Assembly (NCBI RefSeq): GCF_030407455.1
Contig: NZ_JASDDJ010000003.1
Location: 50,372 to 114,371, forward strand
DNA length: 64,000 nt
DNA from: Psychrobacter sp. 5A.1
GTDB lineage: Bacteria; Pseudomonadota; Gammaproteobacteria; Pseudomonadales; Moraxellaceae
Reading direction: 5' to 3'
In this document: piece by piece, positions 58,210-64,000 of the stretch
How the letters are laid out: each line of letters starts with the position of its first letter
Position numbering within the stretch: position 1 is the first letter of the stretch
Program-made: the position numbers and the translations under genes
The notes under the pieces: model-generated
The model's database searches: none
Told to the model about the DNA's origin: nothing
Seen by the model: the letters and a program-made list of their open reading frames with translations, nothing else

Positions 58210-59001
58210 ATGTTACCAATTTTAAATTCCCCATCCAAAAAACCTTACCACTCATTGCTAATGGGTGCTTCAATCGGCCTAATGGCACTGACTTTCAGTC
58301 AAACGGCTGCTGCTATCACGACCAAAAACGTTACCTATACAGTGGATGATCAAGCATACGAAGGTTATTACGCCAAAGCGGATAAGCCCAACGCACCTTT
58401 TATTTTACTCATTCATGACTGGGATGGTCTCACCGATTATGAGCGCAAACGTGCTGATATGTTAGCGACTGAAGGCTACAACGTATTAGCAGCAGATATG
58501 TTCGGTCAAGGCGTTCGCCCTACTTCTATTGAAGAAAACAAACGTCTAACGGGGGAGCTATATGACGACCGTAATAAAATGCGTCGGATATTAGCAGGGG
58601 CATTAACGGCAGGACAGCTGCAAGGCAATGATGTGCGAAAAGGCACGACTATGGGATATTGTTTTGGCGGTACGGTTGCGTTAGAGCTAGCACGCTCAGG
58701 CTTTGAGCAAAAAGCGTTTGTACCATTCCATGGGGCTTTTGAGGTTCCAACCGGTCAAAGTTATGACAACACCACTGGGGAGATATTAGTCTTTCACGGC
58801 TCTGCCGACCAGTCCGTCTCTCTAGAAAGCTTTGCGACACTAGGTAAAACATTAGAAGCGGCCAAGGTACCTCATGAGATGGTTACTTATAGCGGTGCGC
58901 CACATGCCTTTAGTGTATTCGGTAGTGATAGATATGATGCACGTGCCGATGAGCGCTCTTGGAAACGTTATTTGGACTTTTTAGCAGAAGAATATAAATA
59001 G
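58210..59001 (+). CDS. Exported dienelactone hydrolase-family protein
   Basis: A 263-residue alpha/beta hydrolase. The ATG at 58210 gives a good signal peptide (LLMGASIGLMALTFSQTAAA); an in-frame ATG at 58126 lies in repeat copy D and is rejected. The dienelactone hydrolase triad is present: Cys in GYCFGG (~147), Asp in FHGSADQSV, His in APHAFSVFG. Substrate is unknown; the export signal argues against a role in aromatic catabolism in the cytoplasm. It ends at a terminator and is monocistronic. Confidence 0.88.
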   Translation: MLPILNSPSKKPYHSLLMGASIGLMALTFSQTAAAITTKNVTYTVDDQAYEGYYAKADKPNAPFILLIHDWDGLTDYERKRADMLATEGYNVLAADMFGQGVRPTSIEENKRLTGELYDDRNKMRRILAGALTAGQLQGNDVRKGTTMGYCFGGTVALELARSGFEQKAFVPFHGAFEVPTGQSYDNTTGEILVFHGSADQSVSLESFATLGKTLEAAKVPHEMVTYSGAPHAFSVFGSDRYDARADERSWKRYLDFLAEEYK

Positions 59002-59033
59002 TCTAACAGCGAAAAAAATAAGAAAGCCCAACT

Positions 59034-59083
59034 AAAAAGCCACTTCAATCGATCATCTTCTGATCTTAATTGAGGTGGCTTTT
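59034..59083. terminator. Bidirectional terminator
   Basis: AAAAGCCACTTCAAT pairs with ATTGAGGTGGCTTTT (one G-T) around a ~19-base loop. It serves the converging hydrolase gene and the DUF938 gene. Confidence 0.8.
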
Positions 59084-59104
59084 CTGTTCTAAGAGTTTGG
59101 TGCT

Positions 59105-59749
59105 TTATATTTTTTGAAATACCAATAGTTGATTATTAGCAGGCATCGTATATGTTTTTCTGAGTTGTAAATGATGAACCTTTGCTAGACTAACAATATC
59201 TTCTTTATGGCGAATCCCGCTGTCAGGATTGCCTGCTCTCAACATCGCATCAAATCGCTGATTGCCCTCACTGGTATAGTCACCATGCTCATTAAAAGGG
59301 CCATATACAATCAGCTTATCATCTGTTTGCAAAGTATCACCTGCCAATGCAAATAACTTTTTGACCAAATCCCAACCAATAATATGTAAGGTATTGGCTG
59401 TAAACATTGCATCATATGGTAAGTTTAACTGGCTATTGACAGGTACGGCATCCGTACTCAAATCAAATGCTAAAGGGGCATATAAATTGGGCGCAGGATA
59501 AGCATCATGCCAAGCGATTATGTGGCGATGATTACTAGTGACATCGCTAGTTTGCCATTTTAAATGTGCTAAATGAGGCGCAAAATAAACACTATGCTGA
59601 CCAGTTCCAGAACCAATCTCCAATACATGATTAGAGCCTTGTAGCTCGCTTTGAAGCACTTCTAAGATAGGCTGTTTATTATTCTCACACGCTTGGGAAA
59701 ATGGCAACGCAGAAACATCCACTTTATTATTCAAATCATCATTGTGCAT
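59105..59749 (-). CDS. DUF938 class I SAM-dependent methyltransferase
   Basis: A 214-residue protein of the DUF938 family: FSQACENNKQPILEVL, the SAM loop VLEIGSGTGQHSVYFA (~44-59), FTANTLHIIGW and YGPFNEHGDYTSEGNQRFD. The ATG at 59749 is used: GGAG lies about 9 bases upstream, and the longer N-terminus is not family-like. Substrate is unknown. It is the last of three minus-strand genes with the flavodoxin-like and OsmC genes. Confidence 0.88.
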   Translation of the reverse strand: MHNDDLNNKVDVSALPFSQACENNKQPILEVLQSELQGSNHVLEIGSGTGQHSVYFAPHLAHLKWQTSDVTSNHRHIIAWHDAYPAPNLYAPLAFDLSTDAVPVNSQLNLPYDAMFTANTLHIIGWDLVKKLFALAGDTLQTDDKLIVYGPFNEHGDYTSEGNQRFDAMLRAGNPDSGIRHKEDIVSLAKVHHLQLRKTYTMPANNQLLVFQKI

Positions 59750-59827
59750 TACGGCTCTCTCCAAACTGTCTATGGTACTTTTGGCAGTAGTTGCATATAT
59801 CAACAAGCATTATCAGACATCTCACTA

Positions 59828-60298
59828 TTAATAAATACCTGCCTCGACCCCAGCGGCTAGCGTCATGGCTAGCGCTTCTACTTGCTCAGTGAAGCTCTCT
59901 TGCCAATCGCCTTGTAGTATCAGCGCCTCTTGGCTCCATGACCAACGTAGCCCTGTCGTAATCGTCTTGATAGCAAGCTTCGTACCTGTGCCATCATGCC
60001 CTGCTCGTATATATACCGCAAATGGCATGCCTTGCTTCTCTTCTAGCACAGGATAGTAGCAACGATCAAAGAAGTCCTTGGTCAGCCCTGCCATATACGC
60101 CAGATTTTCAGTCGTGCCTAACAGTAACGCATCAGCAGCCAACACATCTTCAGGCTGCGTCTCCTGCGGTGACTTCAAGATGACGTTAATATCTATATCA
60201 GAATGATTAGCACCGTCATAAGCTGCCTGCGCCAATTTTTTAGTATTGGGCGATGGTGCATGAGCGACGATCAGTAGCGTTTTAGCGGCCATAATCAT
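59828..60298 (-). CDS. Flavodoxin/NAD(P)H-dependent oxidoreductase family protein
   Basis: A 156-residue flavodoxin-fold protein. The FMN phosphate loop is in VAHAPSPNTKKLAQAAYDG (~11-29) and the LLLGTTENLAYMAGLTKDFFDR segment is typical of WrbA-like reductases. It probably binds FMN; substrate unknown. The start could be the ATG at 60298 or 60292. It lies 7 bases after the OsmC gene, so the two are likely co-transcribed. Confidence 0.8.
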   Translation of the reverse strand: MIMAAKTLLIVAHAPSPNTKKLAQAAYDGANHSDIDINVILKSPQETQPEDVLAADALLLGTTENLAYMAGLTKDFFDRCYYPVLEEKQGMPFAVYIRAGHDGTGTKLAIKTITTGLRWSWSQEALILQGDWQESFTEQVEALAMTLAAGVEAGIY

Positions 60299-60305
60299 TA
60301 TCTTA

Positions 60306-60719
60306 TCAAAGCGATGTTATACATTTAAGAGTAACATCCTGAATGATATCAGGGTGTAGGCTTTTCGCCACAGGACAAGTGAGTGCTGTGTTGTAGAATA
60401 TCGTTTTCGTTCTGTCATCAAGTGCTTTGTTAAACGTTACGATAATATTTATTTCACTCACGCGTCTTGGGTCAGCAGCCATGACTTTGGTCACTTCGGC
60501 AGTGGTTCCTGTGATATCGATACCCATGTCATGGGCCTTGATACCCATAATCGTCAACATACAACTGGCCAAACTGGTCGCTATCAAATCAGTCGGTGAA
60601 AACGCCTCGCCTTTGCCCAGATTGTCTGTAGGAGCATCGGTCATGATTTGGTTGTTTGACTGTAGGTGAATGGCGGTGGTACGTAAATCGCCTTGATAGG
60701 TTACTTTTGAGGTTGTCAT
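60306..60719 (-). CDS. OsmC-family peroxidase-like protein
   Basis: A 137-residue OsmC/Ohr-type protein. The two redox Cys are in LATSLASCMLTIMG-like ATSLASCMLTIMG (~53) and LTCPVAKSL (~123); FSPTDLIA precedes the first. These proteins reduce organic hydroperoxides. It is closer to the YhfA-like OsmC group than to Ohr. It starts the small group OsmC - flavodoxin-like - DUF938. Confidence 0.88.
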   Translation of the reverse strand: MTTSKVTYQGDLRTTAIHLQSNNQIMTDAPTDNLGKGEAFSPTDLIATSLASCMLTIMGIKAHDMGIDITGTTAEVTKVMAADPRRVSEINIIVTFNKALDDRTKTIFYNTALTCPVAKSLHPDIIQDVTLKCITSL

Positions 60720-60968
60720 GGGGGTTTCTCTTTGGTAGTTGTTGTTTTTGGATTACTTCTTTTTAAATAGTATAGCGCTGTTAGACAATAGTAACTTATG
60801 TTCCATTAGTTGCAATGTGGAATATTAAGCTCTGGAATGTCCAAAGAAAGCCTTTATATATAAACTCTCATTAAATAACTTAGAATAGTTAGATAAACCT
60901 ATAGTGGAACCTAATTTGTGAGATTGATTCAATTTAAAAATATTATGATATCTAACTTGTAATTCCAG

Positions 60969-62081
60969 CTATATATTTTCCCATGTATCTACATAATTTT
61001 TTCTAACTTCCTCTTCGCAGCGATGACAAGCAAAATATCTAATAGCTTCCACATCTCCTGTAACGAAACTATCACAATTTTCACAATCTAAAGCAGCCCA
61101 ACCACGATCTTCGCATTCAACACAAACCCACATACCTTCCAAGTTTAATACTGTTTGTTTTTCGATTTGACATTTGTGACAATAAGCCAATGGATCAGCC
61201 TCATCATCATAACGGGTCTCAGGATCTTGCTCTTGATATATTTCAGTATATTTCTCCAGAGCATATTCAGAAGCTAACTCTGTCTGGCACTCAGTGCATT
61301 TATGATCTTTAACCATAAAATACTTAACTTCTTTATTGCAGTTTGAACATGGTATTGAAATTTCGATTGCTTTTAACTTTAAATCTTTCACATCACAGAC
61401 TAAGCACTCGATATCTTCTCCACCCCAGCTATGTGATTTAAGCACTTTAGCTGACTCTAATCCGCATGATGTACAAGAGACGATACGATTCCCTCTATTC
61501 TTTTCTATCTCAACTTCATCTTGAATCAAATCAAACTTGGCTTTAAGAAAATTATGGTTCAATTTAACTTTTACATCTATTTCATCTATTGAGCCTATAT
61601 AGTTAGTAAAAATATCAGCCCAATTATTAGTTAATAGTTTATGCAAATGAAACCATGATACCCAATGCTCGATAACCACCTCTGTTTCTTTACCTGAAAA
61701 CCCTGTATGAGCAAAATGAACAATTTGATTTCGATGCTCACCCAAGGCTTTAAAATTATTCATAGCTTCTTTTTTAATATTTTCTCCACAGATATTTTTC
61801 AAACGAATATGTGCTTGCTCCAGATAAACAGAATGAAAGTCACCACTTTCAAATTTTTGTTTATCTGCTGATTCTGGCTTTGAAATAATGAGTGATCAAT
61901 GCTCTTTCATTAGTCGAGCTTTAAAAAATAGCTCTATTGCAGTGTATAAATCAATCAGTGAGCTTTTAGGAGACTTTGATAAATTACTAACTGAAGAGTC
62001 AAGAAAAATAATTCCATTATTAACTACCGCATCAAACCATCCATCAACGTCGTTTTTATTTTGCTTAATATGATTTGCCAC
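60969..62081 (-). pseudogene. HEPN-like / zinc-ribbon protein gene broken by one in-frame TGA
   Basis: A single reading frame from the GTG at 62081 (GGAG 6 bases upstream) to 60969, interrupted only by TGA at 61898-61896. The first 61 codons end ...FKARLMKEH and the frame resumes SLIISKPESADKQKFESGDF; TGG (Trp) is the likely ancestral codon. The N-terminal half is helical and has RNQIVH near GEHRNQIVHFAHTGF, matching the Rx4H motif of HEPN ribonucleases. The C-terminal part holds eight CxxC pairs (CTSC, CLVC, CSNC, CTEC, CHKC, CVEC, CENC, CHRC), enough for four zinc ribbons. The longest intact start downstream of the TGA gives 277 codons. Function is unknown; an RNA-targeting role is inference. 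Confidence 0.8.
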
Positions 62082-62536
62082 TAATTTCTCCAAAAGAAAT
62101 ATAAAGCGTTGCTAAAAGACGAAAAAATTTAGGTTCTAAATTTTATCCTCACGTTAATTTAAAAAAATATTTTTCTCTTCCAAATTTAGCATTAATATTA
62201 AAGGCCAACAATATGAATATCGAAACACAGTCCACTTTAGTTAATTTATATTGCTTGAACAATAGAGCTCTTGCAAAAGTATCAAGTCATTGATTTCTAC
62301 TGATGGAGGGCTAGAAATAACTTGTGCAAGAGCTCTAATGAAGCTAACTGATAGATGATTTGAAAAGGATTATAATTTAATAAAAGCTGGAAAATAGTCC
62401 CTTAACAAATCAACTTTGGAAAATCATCTGGAATAAAAAGCTCACAGTTAACGTTTCCATACCAAAGAATACTCTACAACCACTTAATCCAATCTCACTA
62501 ATCTGCCAAATACTCTTAAATAATTTTTTATCTAAA
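62082..62536. other. AT-rich spacer with a TA-flanked inverted repeat
   Basis: About 455 AT-rich bases without a supportable gene. It contains a 71-bp TA-flanked element at 62265-62335. Nothing else was recognised. Confidence 0.6.
62265..62335. mobile_element. 71-bp TA-flanked mini-element (GAGCTCTTGCA ends)
   Basis: The left end GAGCTCTTGCAAAAGT and right end ACTTGTGCAAGAGCTC are inverted repeats with one mismatch; TA lies on both sides (62263-62264, 62336-62337). Only one copy occurs here, so mobility is inferred from its shape alone. It differs in sequence from families 1 and 2. Confidence 0.55.
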
Positions 62537-62830
62537 TCACACTGAAATATATGTCCAATAACCTAACAGCAGTATGAGCAAGCCCCAAGATAACGAAAAG
62601 CATAAATAGTATGACTCGCTATCAAGTGCCACATAAAAGTAAATAGCCAGTCCAATACTCACTAGCAGAGAGACTGAATATGCGATGAGTAAAGTAAACA
62701 GAGCCATATTTTCAAATTTGGATAAAACTGGGCTATTTTCTGCACAGATATAAAAGAGAAAACCCAGTGAAAAAGCCCCACCAATCGTAATATGCAAAAA
62801 TGATATTAGAACCAGTGACCAAATTGACAT
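62537..62830 (-). CDS. Small membrane protein, unknown
   Basis: A 97-residue protein, three hydrophobic segments (~7-27, ~40-65, ~75-95) with few charges. No family was recognised. The repeat copy E lies just upstream of it. Real coding is likely from the membrane pattern, but not proven. Confidence 0.55.
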   Translation of the reverse strand: MSIWSLVLISFLHITIGGAFSLGFLFYICAENSPVLSKFENMALFTLLIAYSVSLLVSIGLAIYFYVALDSESYYLCFSLSWGLLILLLGYWTYISV

Positions 62831-62869
62831 GAATTATCCTTTATTAGCTTAATGCTTTCCTACTAGATC

Positions 62870-62977
62870 TATAGTCAAAGAACTCTAAAATGAGTACAAG
62901 ACAGCCGACTGCAGATTGTACAAGTAGTACATCTAAGGAGGGTAACGCCGTAGCAGTTTAGTAGTTCACCGACTATA
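62870..62977. repeat. Dispersed repeat family 1, copy E (divergent)
   Basis: A ~108-bp copy starting TATAGTCAAAGAACTCTAAA and ending GTTCACCGACTATA, with core AGTACAAGACAGCCGACTGCAG and GGAGGGTAACGCCGTAGCAG. It is the most diverged copy in the window. Confidence 0.7.
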
Positions 62978-63082
62978 TATAAGCAGTGTGTTGTAAACCT
63001 AGTTAAAGACAAGACTACCATCTGCCTTGTCTTTAAGCGTATTAGCGAACAGCAATGCCTATTTGTGAGTAATCAATACACC

Positions 63083-63490
63083 TTAGTTGTTAAATCTACT
63101 TTCAATAATAGGTTGATCATTATTAATACTTTCTAGGGTCTCGAATCCTTTCTTAGTACCAAAGTATAGAGCGTCTGTTTTTTCCTCTCTATAAAAACGC
63201 ATTTCATCGCCTTTATTATCAGTCAACGTAAATTCATTAAACACTTTTTCCCAGTGTGCTTTCTTTTCAGACTCGTTATGATCAGCTTTAAACGTTGGCT
63301 TCAAAATATAAGAAATATCCTTACATTCTTCAGGTGTTATCAAAGGCAATAACTCTTTGTGCGTTGTTAAATATAGACATACTTTCTCAATGTCATCTAG
63401 AGTTTCTCTGCTATCAGTCAGTTTGATAATTAACATCGGTTTATATCCTAATTTGCTTTCTAGCTTGGTTTTATTGATTGTTTTACTCAT
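63083..63490 (-). CDS. Hypothetical protein
   Basis: A 135-residue soluble, Lys/Glu-rich protein without signal peptide or membrane segment. It starts MSKTINKTKLESKLGYK and ends with Asn/Asp-rich residues; the middle shows mixed helix and strand. I recognise no family. It lies downstream of the rRNA operon in the same direction but beyond two terminators, so it probably has its own promoter. Confidence 0.6.
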   Translation of the reverse strand: MSKTINKTKLESKLGYKPMLIIKLTDSRETLDDIEKVCLYLTTHKELLPLITPEECKDISYILKPTFKADHNESEKKAHWEKVFNEFTLTDNKGDEMRFYREEKTDALYFGTKKGFETLESINNDQPIIESRFNN

Positions 63491-63561
63491 CTACTTTAAA
63501 CCGATATCACAGATAATACTACACTGCATTTTTACTATACTGCATTCTTAAAACGCCAGGC

Positions 63562-63601
63562 AAAAGAAAACCCCCTTTGACTTATGTCAGAGGGGGTTTT
63601 C
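63562..63601 (-). terminator. Second terminator beyond the rRNA operon
   Basis: GAAAACCCCCT pairs with AGGGGGTTTTC, extended by TTGAC/GTCAG. On the minus strand a T4 tract follows. Confidence 0.8.
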
Positions 63602-63764
63602 TAGGAATAGAGAGCTGACGAACGAGAAGAGCGCTATAAAAGCAAAGCATGCTAATTGCGAGCACAGCTCTTGTCTTGCGTCGGGCGAAACTGTGTTTTG
63701 CTTCTTACTCCCTAATGCAGCGCAAGAGCTATCTACAGGCATAGCCTTTCGTCTTGCGCTACGG

Positions 63765-63787
63765 ACGACTGTCTCCCAGACAGTCGT
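63765..63787. repeat. Perfect hairpin in the post-5S region
   Basis: ACGACTGTCT and AGACAGTCGT form a perfect 10-base-pair stem with loop CCC. No T-run follows, so it is not a standard terminator. Confidence 0.6.
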
Positions 63788-63843
63788 TACTCCTTGCTCA
63801 CCTTTAAATAGGATGTGCTGCGCTAGTCACTAGAAATAAAAGA

Positions 63844-63880
63844 TAAAAAAAAAGCCACCCAGTTAAGGGTGACTCTTTTT
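63844..63880 (-). terminator. rRNA operon terminator
   Basis: On the minus strand, AGTCACCC pairs with GGGTGGCT around TTAACT and leads into a T9 tract, just after the 5S gene. Confidence 0.85.
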
Positions 63881-63890
63881 AAATATAGAG

Positions 63891-64000
63891 AGCTGACGAT
63901 GACCTACTCTCACATGGACGAATCCACACTACCATTGGCGCTATGATGTTTCACTTCTGAGTTCGGGAAGGGATCAGGTGGTGCCATCATGCTATTGTCG
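63891..64000 (-). rRNA. rrf: 5S ribosomal RNA (partial, 5' end off window)
   Basis: Read on the minus strand, the stretch contains the 5S signatures CCCGAACTCAGAAGTGAAAC and GTGTGGATTCGTCCATGTGA, and ends with GAGAGTAGGTCATCGTCAGCT. About 110 of ~115-120 bases are in the window; the 5' end and the rest of the rrn operon lie to the right. The 3' end is approximate. Confidence 0.93.

Larger units (their letters stand above)
63491..63890. other. Region between the 5S gene and the last CDS
   Basis: About 400 bases with two terminators (63562-63601 and 63844-63880) and, between them, about 240 bases of non-coding DNA with a perfect hairpin ACGACTGTCT-CCC-AGACAGTCGT at 63765-63787 and several CTTGCG/CGCAAG inverted pairs. 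The 15-base string ATAGAGAGCTGACGA occurs at 63607 and again at the 5S end at 63885. Confidence 0.6.

Overview
The window looks like a chromosomal segment of Psychrobacter or a close relative in the Moraxellaceae. This rests on gene content and order (a nuo operon with fused nuoCD, dut-phosphomannomutase-argB, leuS-lptE-holA), moderate GC and an abundance of short dispersed repeats. Species was not determined; no database search was possible.

Layout. 1-3795 (minus): a lipid-metabolism pair, made of a three-domain protein that joins the equivalents of E. coli YnbA (CDP-alcohol phosphatidyltransferase) and YnbC (alpha/beta hydrolase plus methyltransferase), followed 3 bases later by a patatin-like protein whose catalytic Ser and Asp both appear replaced; it runs off the left edge. 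4156-9238: lysine exporter LysO, a membrane protein of unknown role, and two ubiquinone-pathway flavin hydroxylases. 9789-16016: ybeZ(phoH)-like, ybeY, mscS, a TonB-like protein, an unknown protein and a ferredoxin-NADP reductase. 16212-32590 (minus): the full 13-gene complex I operon nuoA-B-CD-E-F-G-H-I-J-K-L-M-N. 33404-46575: rep helicase, mgtE, dut, an atypical phosphohexomutase, argB, an ArsC/Spx-like protein, leuS, lptE and holA. 46576-55576: a broken Imm63 immunity gene, macA-macB, tRNA-Lys(UUU), a metallo-beta-lactamase-fold protein, and a secreted protein paired with a DUF3142 protein. 55692-60719: large catalase KatE, an exported dienelactone hydrolase, a DUF938 methyltransferase, a flavodoxin-like protein and an OsmC protein. 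60969-64000: an accessory stretch with a HEPN-like/zinc-ribbon gene broken by one TGA, small unknown genes, and the 3' end of an rRNA operon (partial 5S, minus strand).

Mobile and repeated DNA. No complete insertion sequence or CRISPR array was seen. There are two main families of short non-coding elements. One is a ~170 bp TA-flanked element with GGGCGTGTCTTCA-type inverted ends (three full copies plus short derivatives and a remnant). One copy sits inside the Imm63 gene, and removing it with one TA restores a single 148-codon frame, which fixes its boundaries exactly. The other is a ~100-130 bp family bounded by TATAGT...GACTATA (five copies), found in spacers including macA/macB and the two ubi genes.

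How the genes work together. Complex I with the UbiH-type hydroxylases and ferredoxin-NADP reductase covers respiratory electron entry and quinone supply. leuS/lptE/holA, dut/argB, ybeZ/ybeY and rep are housekeeping. KatE, OsmC, the flavodoxin-like protein, MscS and MacAB suggest stress and efflux functions. The most under-explored items are the Ynb-like fusion with its probable patatin pseudoenzyme, the DUF3142 pair, and the two disrupted defence or immunity-type genes.
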